Translations under genes and position numbers: made by a program
Notes under the pieces: generated by a model
Told to the model about the DNA's origin: nothing
What the model saw: only the letters and a program-made list of their open reading frames with translations
Database searches by the model: none
NCBI GenBank assembly: GCA_009809945.1
Contig: WTPW01001604.1
Span: 64,169-128,168 of the forward strand
From: Gigaspora margarita
Taxonomy: Eukaryota > Glomeromycota > Glomeromycetes > Diversisporales > Gigasporaceae
DNA: 64,000 bases
Reading direction: 5' to 3'
Shown here: one piece after another, positions 12,476 to 24,056 of the stretch
Position numbering within the stretch: the stretch's first letter is position 1
How the letters are laid out: every line of letters starts with the position of its first letter

Positions 12476-13512
12476 AGCAGTCCCAGGACATGTCCCTTTC
12501 ATTGTTGTCTATAATTAAAATTTTCAAAAAAACATATGAATTTACTATATAACTTTGAGCTAAGATTCTTTTAAATCTTACTTATTAACTTTAAATTAAA
12601 TTTTTCGGGTATATAGAACAAGGGGAGAAGAAAAAATTGAGCTTAAAAATTAATTTAAATTTTGCCAATTTTGCACAAAACGAAAATGTAACTTGGCCAA
12701 GAATCAAATATTTTCCGATTTTAACATAAGATGTATATGTAAAAACATGGCCTGAACAACTTTACTTAGTCGACGGAAGTAGGTTACCTTGTAAGAAAAA
12801 TGGGATATCTATGTACTAAAGTTAAAATTTTTGGGTTTTCAATATAAAACCCCTTTTTTTGTCAAGACAACCTGCTTTGGGCTTCTAAGTAAACTTGTTC
12901 AGCCGGTAATTCTACTCGTATTAAGGTCAAAACGCGCTTTCTCGAACCTTTTACTAAGTGAAAAATGGGGTTAAAGTTCGAAAAAAAAATTTTTTTCGAA
13001 CTTTAACCCCATTTTTCACTTAGTAAAAGGTTCGAGAAAGCGCGTTTTGACCACAATACGAGTAGAATTACCGGCTGAACAAGTTTACTTAGAAGCCCAA
13101 AGCAGGTTGTCTTGACAAAAAAAGGGGTTTAATATTGAAAACCCAAAAATTTTAACTTTAGTACATAGATATCCCATTTTTCTTACAAGGTAACCTACTT
13201 CCGTCGACTAAGTAAAGTTGTTCAGGCCATGTTTTTACATATACTTCTTATGTTAAAATCGGAAAAGATTTGATTTTGGCCAAGTTACATTTTCGTTTTG
13301 TGCAAAATTGGCAAAATTTTAATTCAATTTTTAAGCTCAATTTTTTCTTTTCCCCTTGTTCTATATACCCGAAAAATTTAATTTAAAGTTAATAAGTAAG
13401 ATTTAAAAGAATCTTAGCTCAAAGTTATATAGTAAATTCATATGTTTTTTTGAAAATTTTAATTATAAACAACATTTTGAACCCCTGTAAGGGGACATGT
13501 CCTGGACCTGAT
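12476..13512. mobile_element. 1-kb foldback (near-perfect palindrome)
   Basis: The two arms of about 500 bp are reverse complements with few mismatches, centred at about 12988 where the arms meet almost without a loop (TTCG, A9, T7, CGAA). The outer ends carry CAGGACATGTCC on both sides; the left arm has lost about 10 bp near its end. The flanks share ATAGC (12472-12476 and 13512-13516), a possible short target duplication. It splits the LINE endonuclease just before the Glu-Thr-Lys motif. The arms carry the CTGAACAAGTTTACTTAG motif seen in other foldbacks. The high arm identity suggests a recent origin or ongoing correction. Confidence 0.85.
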
Positions 13513-13702
13513 AGCTATTATATGAATATTTTCTTCATTACAATATGTTAACCAAGTTTGGTATTTTGTCCTATTGGTTAGCCCTTGAACATTGTAGATT
13601 GCTATATTGATTGCTTCTAGTTGATCATTTATTGTCTCCTTATATGTATTATTAATTTTGGTGGTTTGTTGGTCACTGACTGCAGTGTTGGGTATCATTG
13701 TA

Positions 13703-16204
13703 CTAGTCTGAATCATAATAATCATATTCAAATAGGTCCCAGTTTGGTCTTTCCAATTCAGGTAATGTGAGTAGATGTGTTGGTATGTTGTTAAATTCAA
13801 AGGTTTCTTTAAGTATCTTGATTGTTTCATTTACTTTCTTGTAATTAGTAATTGGGAGTATTACTTCATTTCCAGATCCTGCTATTTGTATAATCCATTC
13901 TTGTATTAGGTTTATATTGTCTGGAATTTTCTCTTTTGTATCTGTGCCTACCATTCTCTGGTTCTACAGTTTTATATTGAGCCAACTCTCTGGCAATCTA
14001 TGAAAGTAATAGATTTTTTACAGTTCTCTAGCAGCATCCATTAGTTGCTATTGTGTGGTTATCAGCACATCTATGGCAACCCCCTCGATTTGTCTAAAAT
14101 CCTATGGTAATGTAAGTTTCTCTGTATAATTAACCACTATATACTTTTCTGGTATCATCTGAGGGATGTAAAAGTTTACTTCTATGTCTGCTATGAATTG
14201 TAGAGCTATTTCTTTTATCCTTTATTGGAAATTCATATTTTTTTCTGAGTTTCAGCTCTGAGGGGTGTTGAGACAGATGGTTCTTATGTTTAATATAATC
14301 ATTTGAAATTTTGTCAAATTTATAGTATTCTCTTAGCATTTCTATATGTAAGATAAAATCCAACTGGTCTTTCAGTATAAACAGAAAGACATATGCTATT
14401 TCAGAGTTCAGTATTTGTAGGATGCTAGGAAGTGGTAGTTTTCTCTTTTTTTCTGGGAGTTTAAAGTATGTATCTGGCAACTACCTTAAGGTATATCGCA
14501 TTCTCAAGCTTTCTAAGAATTCTCTTTTATGTCGTAACTCATTAGGATTGGTTATCAGAAACTGGTCTTTCCACTCATCTTCTAATTCCACTGGGTTTTC
14601 TGGTAAAGGGATCAATTGATTTACAAAGTATTCATCTGGTAACCATGTGAACATAAATACTTGTCTCAAGGCCCTAACTATCTGTTTTGTTCATTTTTAT
14701 TTTCATTTGGTAACTTGAATAGCAGTATATCTTTTATCATTTCCGGTATTAATTTAGGAGTATCTGGTAACTCTACTAATCTTTCTGCCAAGGCTTCTCT
14801 CACATTTTTTCTAATAGTTTCAAAGGGTGTTTTTGTAGCAATTTTTGCAAATCCAACCAGGTAAAAGACCCATTGTGCTATTTCGTGCGCATCTATCTCT
14901 ATCATCTCTAACCCTCTTAGGAAGTCCATTGCAATATTTCTTCTCAAACTAATAAAAATCTAATTTCTATTAACTTTACTCGTAATTAGAATGTCATGTT
15001 GCCTTTTGTATCTATCTGTTGCCTTCTGTAACATTGTAATGAACTCATTTTGGTGTTAGGTTGAGAGAGGACATATCTTGTAAATGATCTAAAGAATGCT
15101 GTATCTTTGTATTGTAGTTTAGCATTTATTGCTATAGGTATGGGGTAATCCTTAGGAACTTGGTAATTTTATGTTTGATAAGAGTAACAAGTATTTTTGG
15201 ATCATCCATTGCTTCTATTATTCAGTCATAGTCCTATACATCACAGTCAAATAGTAGTCATTCTTTTTTTAGTATGTCTATAAATTTACTCTTGACTTCT
15301 TCTGTCCATCTATTATTAACTGTATATTTTATTATTCTATTTGTTTTTTCCTCTGGTGGCATCCAACTGCTTTGCTGTAACTTATTTTCTTAGCCTCAGT
15401 TTCTCCTGTTACGTCTTCTCTGTCAATTGTAATATTTGATGCTGTTTTCATTCAGTCTTTCTTTTTTTTTCAATCTTGCTTCTAGTATGTTCATCCAGTT
15501 CACTTATTATCTTCGTTTAGCTGTCCTAAATTTAGTGGCTTATTTTGTGAAGTTTCCTGCTGAGCCAAAACTGCATACAGGTTGTTATGTCATATTTCTG
15601 GTAGTTATCTATTAGCTATTTTAGCGGTGTATTGTTATCTATTTTCATTGTTGTATTATTTTCCTTATATAGGCCTTGTGCTCTGAATTGCTGTAGATTA
15701 ATATCAAAAAAGCAGCCTTTAGCCAAAGTTGTCCTATTAGTATTGCTATTAGTTTCTGATTGGGCTTCTACTATTGTTGCAAATTCTGGGGTTTCTAGCA
15801 TGTTCTGGTTTTGCTCAGGTTCTTGGTTACTATCATCTATCACTTGGGTCCGTTCGTGAGAATCTACAGATTGTTGTTGTACCAAATAAGGATTTTTTGG
15901 TAAAAACTTGATATCGATTGCTGCCAGTTGTGGTAATTTATATAGATCTGTTTTGATTTTGGCTACTGATAATGACATTAATTAAGTTGATAGGGTCTGG
16001 GCTAATTGCCCACTTCTTCAAGTGATAGTTCCATTTCTTTGGTTTCTAACAGTGTAGAGGTATTTATTGTCGTATTGGGAGTAATTTTCTTTTTTTTTTC
16101 TTTCTAACATTATTCTCATAAATGTCTATCTGATCATATGTTAGTGAGAGTATAGCTCCTATCTTACTTTTGTTCTTATCCTGGTCATGATTCGCTACTG
16201 ACAT
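13703..16204 (-). pseudogene. LINE ORF1: repeat protein (decayed, copy 1)
   Basis: The chosen start is the ATG at 16204, in a context matching the ORF1 start of copy 2 (GACTATGTC). A polar N-terminal part includes IKFLPKNPYL (about 15890), matching IKFSPDNPYL in copy 2. The C-terminal half repeats a degenerate unit with the pattern F-x-F/W-x-x-LP-x-x-YF...P-x-EL...FPI: MFTWLPDEYFVNQL (about 14650), TLRxLPDTYFKLP (about 14480), YKFDKISNDYIKHK (about 14320). It ends in an acidic YDYYDSD tail at 13703. By analogy with other LINEs it should be a nucleic-acid-binding coat protein, but I see no zinc knuckle or RRM. Frameshifts and stops are numerous. Confidence 0.7.
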
Positions 16205-17512
16205 AGTCGGCAATAGCCTTGTTTGTGTTTACTGTATTCTTAGGGTTTGTTTCCTAGATCTTTTTATTATAGCTAGTCTTGCTAGATAGTCTACTATAGG
16301 TAGCCTGTCAAGCTTATTTAATTAATTAGTTTTGTTTACCAAATGCGCTTAACTCTTTACTGATTTTTGTGTTTACTTAAGGATTTACAGATGTTCAAGA
16401 ATGAGTTTTTTATTGAGAATTCTGAACGAAATGTATATTTAGTTAGTGAAATTCAAAAGACAATAATAAAAAAAAATACATTTTTTTATAGAGATTACTA
16501 TTATGCACATTAATCAAAACAAAAACCCCTAAACCAGAAATGGTGATAATGTATAAATACAAAATAATATCTAAAGTTATTATTTAAATGATAACTTTGA
16601 TTAAACTTAATTTGATCAAAATAATTTTGAGGATTATTTCGAATAATTCGAATATAATATTTTGATAAATTTGTGATTATGATAATTTTTTTTGATAATA
16701 GAAATGAAATCTGCTTTCATTATAATAAAAAAAAACCAAAATGCAGATTTTATTCTACTCTAACCCAATTCACAAAACATGTTTTATTACCTCACAGCTC
16801 AGGTTTCATCCTGTTCTATTATCAGTATGCCATATTTATTATGTGTGATAGTAATTTTAAATCATGCTCCTAAAATTCATTAATCATTTAATTTAAAGTA
16901 TCAATATACAGTTAAATTTTATAAGTAACCAAGTTTAAATTATCTTATATTAGAATTTCATCAATCACTATCTATTATTGGCAAATTTTATATATAGATA
17001 TATATCGATTACTAACTGGTAAGATATATATCGATAATCAATACCTCTGCCAATTATTATCGATAGTAATAGTAATCAATATATATCTGGTTAATCAATA
17101 TATATCTAATATGATATCAATTCTGCAATTAATAATTATTATATTCTCATAATCAAGCTTTTTGCAAATTTTTAAACATTTTACAGGTTTTCGCAAGTTT
17201 TTACAAGTTTTCTAAATTTTTTTTATTTATTATTATTATATATTATATTTTAAATTAAATATACAATATTCACAAGTTTTTACAATTTATTATAAAATTT
17301 TATTCTATTTATTTATTATTATTTAATATTTTAAATATTACATATTTTATTACATATTACAATTATAAAAAAATGTCAAAAAAAATAAAACTAAAAAAAA
17401 AATAACAAATAAATGAAAACAACTATTTTCACACTTTGTTGCATCTAATTCACTTATTTCTTCACTCTGTAGTTAGCTATTATTTTCTTTTTTCAGTTTA
17501 ACTATTATATTT

Positions 17513-17588
17513 GCTCATATTTGCTTATATTTGCTTATATTTGCTTATATTTGCTTATATTTGCTTATATTTGCTTATATTTGCTACT
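17513..17588. repeat. minisatellite, 10-bp unit
   Basis: Seven consecutive copies of TTATATTTGC (the first reads TCATATTTGC). It lies in the left part of the 3.3-kb TIR element. The equivalent place in the other copy (about 25280-25330) has a different CTTATATTC-like run. Confidence 0.9.
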
Positions 17589-18345
17589 TTTTGCAAAGTG
17601 CCAAAGAAGTTAGAATTGGTGTTCTTGTAAAGTGCCAGAAAAGTTAGATTGTTTTCTTGCAAAGTTCTGAAAGTTCATATTCTTGCAATTTAGAAATCGT
17701 CAAAGGTTTTTGCAAAGTGCTAAAATAATAAAAAAAATAAAAATTAAAGAAATAAGTAAAAAGAAAACAAACAAAAAAATAAAATGTAAGCAAAGTAAAT
17801 AAAAAAATAAAAACCCAAATCTCCATTTCTTTGAAGTAGTGTTCATGACAACATTGCTGAAATCAAGTTGTATGTATTCTTGCAAAGTGCTAGAAAAGTC
17901 TGGGTTTGCTTGCAAAGTGTCAAAAAAGTCTAGGTTATTTTTCTTGCAAATAAAATAAATTAATAAAAAAAATAAAAAAAACAAACAAAACAAAAAGAAC
18001 AAAAAACGTCAAATGAAAAAAAAATAAAGTACTAACTAAATCTTTATTTCTTTAGGGTAGAGACATTTATCAGGTGATTTTTACTTCTTAAGACCCGTAC
18101 CCCTACCTGACAAATATTAACCAATGAAAATTTAATTTCTAATAGCACCTGATTTTCTTTAGCCCCCCCTAAAAAATCACTTGATAAATGTCTCTGCCCT
18201 TAAAGAAGCATTCTTTGAAATTTAGAAATTGTTGGTGAAATTAGTTGTGTGTTCTTGCTATGTGTTGAAAGGCTGTGTTGGTTTGTGCATAGCTTAGAAA
18301 AGTCATTGGATTTCTTGCAAAGTACTAAAAGTTAGAAAGGTGTTT
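17589..18345. repeat. iterated TTGCAAAGTGCYA motif region
   Basis: About ten degenerate copies of CTTGCAAAGTGCTAGAAAAGT lie between 17590 and 18340, spaced 40-300 bp apart by A-rich filler. The related element has them at 24926-25190 and 25730. Such subterminal or internal iterations may be transposase-binding sites, which is inference. Confidence 0.6.
18055..18199. mobile_element. 145-bp Harbinger-like MITE
   Basis: The inverted ends GGGTAGAGACATTTATCAG and GGGCAGAGACATTTATCAA continue through GTGATTTTT. TTA flanks both sides (18052-18054, 18200-18202), the duplication expected of PIF/Harbinger. It is nested in the 3.3-kb element. Confidence 0.85.
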
Positions 18346-18778
18346 TTTGTAAAAATAAAATAAAAAAAATAAAAAATAATAATAAAAGAAAAATATGAAA
18401 AAAACAAAGCAAAACTAAATGAAATTAAATAAAACTAAATGAAATGAAACAAAACTAAAAAAAAAACAAAATGATAAAAGAAAAATATGAAAAAACAAAA
18501 CAAAACTAAATGAAATTAAATAAAACTAAACGAAATGAAACAAAACTAAAAAAAAACAAAATGAAAACAAAAAACAATGTAAAATTAATAGAAGATCTAA
18601 ATTATAAACAAAAAAAATAAACAAAGATCTAATCTGATCTTGTACTATGATCATTGAAACATTTCAAAACATTTTGAAAATATTAATCAAACATGCCCTT
18701 GGTATGATCCAGAGTACAGATCTACTGATCCAGTTAGATTTTCTAGTTTCAAAATATTTCAAAACAATTCGAAATATT

Positions 18779-18913
18779 AAAAAAAAAAGAAAAAAAAAGA
18801 AAAAAAGAAAAGAAGAAAAAGAAAAGAAGAGAGAAGAAAAGGGAGAGAGAAGAAGAAAAAGGAAAGAGAAAAAAAAGGAGAGGAGAGAAAAAAAGGGAGA
18901 AAGAAATAAAAAT
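18779..18913. repeat. polypurine tract (~130 bp of A/G)
   Basis: An almost uninterrupted run of A and G on the plus strand. The equivalent tract in the sister element (26089-26206) contains an assembly gap of 16 N. The Lys/Glu/Arg-rich frame through it is not a gene. Such tracts can form triplexes, which is established chemistry but untested here. Confidence 0.85.
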
Positions 18914-19206
18914 AGTACAAAATGGCTTTTTTTTTTATAGAGAATGTAGGTTTGTTTTTTTTTTTTTTAAATCTTTTTTTATAATTTATACTATATATAT
19001 TTATAATCTATACCAAATTATAAATCAAATGGGCTTAAGAAATTTTTTATTTTTTATTTTTTTTTACCTAGCGACAGGTCAAAACACTATGTAATCATTA
19101 AAGATCTGTTAATTGTTATATATCATTTCAAATAATTCCAATAATAATCGATTTATAGATATATAATGATTTAATACAGAAAATAATATATATCGATTTA
19201 GATATA

Positions 19207-20199
19207 CAGTCAGACCTCTCTATAGTCACACCCCATATAGTCACACCTCTATTTAAGCACCTGATTTTGTGCGATGGACTCAAAAAATAGTAAAAAAAAC
19301 TTCATTATAGTCACAAATCGCTTATAATCACTATCACTATGAAAATTTGATTTTTTAACAATTTTATTAATAAAAAACCCTCATTATAGTCACCAATTTT
19401 TAACTAAATATGGATTATATAATCTGATTGGCCAATTTTCATATTCACGTATATTTAAAATTATCTATTAATTGATAATCCGCCTGTCAACTAGAAAGTG
19501 ATCCTATAGGCGAAATGTGGAGTGCTTCCATCTAAAAGTTTTTTCCTTACTAAGTTAACGATACATGTCCACTAATTGAAAGTTGTAGAGCTCGTCGAGA
19601 TGCATCTAACAGTGGTTAGATCATCCAAATCGGCCCAGTGGATGGCGAGTTATCATCGAAAAACGATTGACTGACTATATAAAAATCCGTGACGGAGATT
19701 ACATATGAAAATCACTATAGGCGAAATGTGGATTGCTTCCATTTAAAACTTTTTTCTTACTAAGTTAACGATACATGCCTACTAATTGAAAGTTGTAGAG
19801 CTCGTTGAGACGCATCTAACGGTGGTTAGATCATCCAAAGCGACCCGTTGGATGGTGAGATATCATCGAAAAACGATTGGCCGACTATATAAAATCTCTT
19901 ATATAAACAAATATTGTTTACATAGAGTATATAGTCGGCCAATTGTTTTTCGACGATTGCTCGCCATCCACTGGGCCGATTTGGATGATCTAACCACCGT
20001 TAGATGCGTCTCGACGAGCTCTACAACTTTTAATTAGTGGGCATGTATCGTTAACCTAGTAAGAAAAAAAGTTTTAGATGGAAGCATGCACATTTCGCCT
20101 ATAGATGACCATAATGAGGTATTTTATTTATAGTCACACCTCTTTACAATCACCAAAATAGGGTGCGACGGACTTGGTGATTATAGAGAGGGACGACTG
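19207..20199. mobile_element. pogo/Tigger-like element with triplicated core
   Basis: It begins CAGTCAGACCTCTCTATAG and ends with the complement of CAGTCGTCCCTCTCTATAA, with TA on both sides (19205-19206, 20200-20201). The sister element at 26470 has the uninterrupted site GATTTAGATATATATCGA, confirming the TA target. The interior has GATGGACTCAAAAAATAG-type sequence and a three-fold repeat at 19503-20107. No transposase is present. Confidence 0.85.
19503..20107. repeat. ~185-bp unit in two direct and one inverted copy
   Basis: Copies lie at 19503-19690 and 19716-19900 (direct) and 19920-20107 (inverted). Each runs from ATAGGCGAAATGTGGA through ACTAAGTTAACGATACATG and AGTTGTAGAGCTCG to CGAAAAACGATTG. 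Copies 2 and 3 form a foldback round a short spacer at about 19910. The unit is clearly richer in G+C and CpG than its surroundings. Confidence 0.85.
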
Positions 20200-21650
20200 T
20201 ATATCAATTTTTATCCAATTAATCGATATATAACAATATTTTATAATTAATATAAAATGTATATATTGATTAATATCTATATATAAAATTTTCTGATGAT
20301 GGTAAATACCGATATGGTATAACAATATAATGCATATTTAGTTAGTGCAATTTAGAAAGACAATAATAAAAAAAATACTTTTTTTATAAAGACGTCATGC
20401 ACTTTAATCAAAACAAAAACCTGTTAAAGTGATATTTAGTTAAACAAATTTTATACAATAAATAAATATAATACCATGTGATTGTATATCGTATTAGTTA
20501 TAAGATTTTGTGAACATATACTATTAAAAATGCCATATAACTATACACCTCATAAAATCTGCTTTCATTGTAATAAAAATAAAAAAATATAAAATACAGA
20601 TTTTATTCTACTCTAACCCAATTCACAAAAAATGTTTTATTACCTCATAGCTCAGGTTTTATCCTGTTCTATTATCATTATGCCATATTTATCATGTATT
20701 ACAGTAATTTTCAAATCATGCTCCTAAAATTCGCAAATTGTTTAATTTAAAGTATCAATATACAATTAAATTTTATAAGTAATCAAGTTTAAATTATCTG
20801 TATATTAGAATTTCATCAATCACTATCTATAGTAAATATCAATACTGTATGATGATATAATGCATATTTAGTTAGTGCAATTCAGAAAAACAATAATAAA
20901 AAAAAATACATTTTTTATGGATTTTAATTAAAACAAAAACCTGTTAAAGCGATATTTAGTTAAACAATTCTCATACAATGAATAAATATAATACTATGTG
21001 ATTGTATATTATACAATATTTGATGTATTGTCTGATTAGTTATGAGATTTTGTGAACATACACGATTAAAAATGCTATATAACTATACACTTTGTGAAAT
21101 CCACTTTTATTATAATAAAAAATAAAAAAAAACATAAAATGTGGATTTCATACTACTCTAACCCAATTCACAAAACATGTTTCATTATCTCACAGCTCAG
21201 GTTTCATCCTGTTCTATTATCATTATACCATATTTATCATGTATTACAGTAATTTTCAGATCATGCTCCTAAAATTTGCTAATCATTTAACTTAAAAATC
21301 AATATACAATTAAATTTTATAAGTAATCAAGTTTAAATTATCTGTATATTAGAATTTCATAATTACTATCTATAGTTAATACTGATATAGTATGATGATA
21401 TAATGCATATTTAGTTAGTACAATTTGGAAAGACAATAAATAAAAAAAATATATTTTTTTATAGAGATTATCATGTACTTTAATTAAAACAAAAACCTAT
21501 TAAAGTGAGATTTAGTTAAACAATTCTCATACAATAAATAAATATAATACTATGTGATTGTATATCATACTATATTTGATGTATTGTTCAATTAGTTATG
21601 AGATTTTGCAGACATACACTATTAAAAATGCTATATAACTATACACTTTG

Positions 21651-22860
21651 TGCAATTTTCTGTCCCTTGAAAATTAGCTTAGAATTTTTAATTCAATTAA
21701 ATAACAAAAACACTATTGATAAATATAAAGATTTAATAAAACATGTACCATACTAAATTTTGCAAGTTTTTTTGTTAGTACATGAAAGGGGGTTTTTTTA
21801 AAAATTTTATATTACACCTGACCTTAATGTTGTCACAGAACAGCTTTGGACAATGACTTGGACAATTTTGGACAATTTTGGACAATTAAATAAAGTAAAA
21901 TAACTTAAAACTTTATTAAGGTAACCTATTTTAATTTTAACTGGAATGTGTTTAGCACCTAAAAAAATATATAGATATATATTTTTTAGATAGATTTATT
22001 AATTATTAACGCCTGGACAAGCTTTGGACAATCTTGGACATTTGGACAATTTTGTACGTGGACAAGCCAAAAAAGGCTGTAAACAGCCAAAACGTACAAT
22101 ACTGCCTAACCTTATAACTTGATTAATAAACAAAGAATGCAGGGTCAAACTAATAGGAGAAATTGAGGGTCTTAAAAAATCTAATGAATAGAATTTATTA
22201 TTATTTATTATGTAATCATTATATCACATCTATCTAAACACATATATAAACTAATTAGTTATCAATCCTCATGAATAATTACTATTTAATCCTATCACTA
22301 ATTAAAATATATAAGCAAATTCTAGCTAAATCAGATTTAATATCTGTATTTGAACCTTATGTAATACTGCAATTTATTCAATAATTGTTTGTTTCTTGTC
22401 ACATATAATTTTTCTCTATATTACAGTAATGTTTAATTATATATGTTACTTAATTATTTATAATCATATTTAATATAGTTATACAATTATACTTAGTCTT
22501 TATCTATCACAGAACAATTTTTTTTTGCATGCAGTATTGTTTAATTGTGTATATTACAACCTCTAATATTGCTTATTTCACATAATTGTATGGTTCAATA
22601 TAGTGTTAAAACACAATATATAAATATCTGTAATATATAAAATGCAATATAACAAAAGATAAATAAACCAATAAAAGAATAAAATTAAAAAATATAATAC
22701 AATTTGATTAAAAATTAATTCTAATTTAAAAAAACCTTATAAAAACTTATATATTTTTTTTAACTAATAAAAACATATTTCACATTTATAAATTAGTACA
22801 TTTATTATATTTTTTCTAATAGTACTAAGTTTTTAAATTTATTATATAATATATAAATAT
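21651..22860. other. AT-rich stretch with TTGGACAA iterations
   Basis: Between 21838 and 22072 TTGGACAA or a variant occurs about eight times, as also at 38190-38400 and 41290-41375. The rest to 22860 is AT-rich and non-coding. The 5' end of the Helitron should fall somewhere here, but I cannot place it: no diagnostic 5' TC end stands out. Confidence 0.45.
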
Positions 22861-24056
22861 GAATACTGCACAAAATACTGCACAATCACAAAGAAAAAAT
22901 CATGAAAGAATAACCCAACAACATGATCTTGGTCAATGAATATAGAATGTATTAATTGTGGTGCTCTTCATTAGTTAGATGAATATTTAACACATTCTTC
23001 AATGAAAAATTCTGAATTTGGAATGTGTTCCTTCAAGAAAGAATTGTTCTTCTTCTTCTTAATGATACTCTACTTTTTTTATGACATTTGTTTATAGACA
23101 ATCTAAAAAGCAAATGAATTTTGTATGAATATTTGTCAATACAATGCTGCATATGCATTTGCATTACTAAGTGTTACAATTGATAGAACAGTCTTAGATG
23201 GACATGGTCTATATTGTTTTCATATTAGTGGAGAACTGTGCCATTTGTCAAGTTCACTTCTTCCTACTGAAAGTAAAGAACCAGTATATGCACAACTTTA
23301 TATATATGATTCTGCAATTGCACATTTATTATGAATAAATAATAATATTAATTTATTAGTACAAACAATGTGGAAAATACAAAATGTTTTGCACACTAAT
23401 TATGCATTTTATCTACTATATCAACAAGCTTATAAAATTCTTTCTCAATTTGATAAACACAATGCCAATAATGCAAACTTAGCTATTTATTTACATTATA
23501 TTAGTACAACAAATAGACATTGTTATAATCTTCTAACAGCAGATAAAATAGCTATTTTTTTACCAGGTGATGGATTTATACCACAAGCTATACATGATGT
23601 AGTTATTCGATTATGTGATAACTCTCTTGAACATATTCATAAAGGATATCCTGCTTATTTGCTATTACATTATGTACTTTTTTCCCATATAGTGATCTTG
23701 AATAGTATGAAAAATTGTACAAATTAAATATAAATAATAATCAAACCAATATTCAAAATAAAACTTCCCATCTTACCCAAAAAGATTTTTTTCTTTTCAT
23801 CTTTTTTCACAATATAATGAATTTTTAACAATTCTATGAGGAGGCAAATTATTTTAAGAATTTATAGTTGATGCTTGGGCAGCAACAGAACAAAATCAAT
23901 TAAGATATCTAAATAGTAACCAAGGAATATTATATGCTAATCTATATCAAGGACCTGCAGATGTTGCAGAAAGTATTGCTAATAGTAAACTAACTCTTAA
24001 TAATCTTGATCATTGAATAATTCATCCTTTTATAAATTTTTCAAGATTCAATGGCT
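22861..24056 (+). pseudogene. Helitron Rep/helicase protein, N-terminal part (decayed)
   Basis: Clear remnants of the Helitron-like N-terminal region include a CGALH...LDE start (about 22960), NICQYNAAYAFALLSVTIDR (23128 on), LSSSLLPTESKEPVYAQLYI, then LPGDGFIPQAIHDVVIRL (about 23560-23620) and FIVDAWAATEQNQLRYL (about 23855-23905). In-frame TGA codons at 23332 and 24014 and a TAG at 22972 (after CGALH) sit where related proteins have Arg or Trp. A frame change occurs near 23730. The segment stops at 24056 at a TIR element; the frame resumes at 26581. Confidence 0.8.

Larger units (their letters stand above)
5665..13700 (-). pseudogene. LINE ORF2: AP endonuclease + reverse transcriptase + CCHC (decayed)
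   Basis: ORF2 overlaps the end of ORF1. Visible parts in order on the minus strand: endonuclease start with IAIYNVQGL (about 13590), the Glu-Thr-Lys catalytic motif at about 12455-12475, VMGDFN (about 12130), RT motifs near 10280 and 10070, YMDD (about 9756-9767), VNPNKS after it, an RNase-free C-terminal region around 8300-8800, a C...HVLSC zinc-knuckle remnant (about 6080), and a C-terminus with IWKTIWKPS (about 5840). It would copy element RNA by target-primed reverse transcription. Insertions at 6150-7638, 10957-11483 and 12476-13512 interrupt it, along with frameshifts and stops. Confidence 0.85.
5374..16427 (-). mobile_element. full-length but decayed LINE, copy 1
   Basis: A non-LTR retrotransposon on the minus strand. 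The T-run 5374-5383 is its A-tail. Its 5' end (about 16420) aligns with the 5' end of the second copy at 29120 (both begin AAAAAACTC...). It is flanked by a diverged duplication of about 11 bp (5361-5371, 16429-16439, 9 of 11 matching) and by satellite on both sides. After subtracting three later insertions the net length is about 8.0 kb, close to the 7.87 kb of copy 2. Both ORFs carry many stops and frameshifts, so it is inactive and older than copy 2. Confidence 0.85.
16974..20300. mobile_element. long AT-rich TIR element, copy 1
   Basis: The ends match ATYATYGGCAAATTTTATAT on the left and on the complement of the right, followed by iterated GATATATATCGATTA blocks. It interrupts the satellite at a point intact in units 2-4. 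The same family occurs at 24057-26580 with collinear interior: TGATATCAATT near the left, a string of degenerate TTGCAAAGTGCTAGAAAAGT motifs, a conserved GATCTACTGATCCAG block, a purine tract, then CAGTCAAAGCATTATGTAAT-like sequence. No protein of its own is evident; open frames in it are translated A- or AG-runs. Later insertions at 18055 and 19207 enlarge this copy. Confidence 0.78.
16430..21650. repeat. satellite array, ~535-bp units, interrupted
   Basis: Four units begin at about 16430, 20329, 20859 and 21401 with TGCATATTTAGTTAGT-like starts followed by AATAAAAAAAATAC. Each continues with AAATCTGCTTT...CTGTTCTATTATCATTATGCC and AATCACTATCTATAG. Spacing between neighbours is about 530 and 542 bp. 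Unit 1 is separated from unit 2 by the TIR element at 16974-20300, and the array is cut on its left by the LINE. Unit 4 is truncated at about 21650. Non-coding. Confidence 0.85.

Noticed and set aside
12486..13502. GGACATGTCC as a 10-bp target duplication of the large palindrome
   Set aside because: The match continues outward in inverted orientation (CAGGACATGTCC with further matching bases), so it is part of the terminal repeat; being palindromic it only looks like a direct duplication.
17513..17588. Regular short repeats as a possible CRISPR array
   Set aside because: The 10-bp units are directly adjacent with no spacers, in a eukaryotic transposon setting.
17644..18002. Phe/Leu-rich minus-strand frames that look like membrane proteins (also 24873-25105 and 25562-25897)
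   Set aside because: They are the complement of A-rich filler in the AT-rich TIR elements and have no conserved motif.
18647..18940. 97-codon open frame rich in Lys, Glu and Arg
   Set aside because: It is a translation of the A/G-only tract; the equivalent tract at 26089-26206 is also non-coding and contains an assembly gap.
19786..20037. 83-codon open frame with an apparently balanced composition
   Set aside because: It runs across one direct and one inverted copy of a repeat, so its two halves are mirror images at the DNA level; no homology or motif supports a gene.
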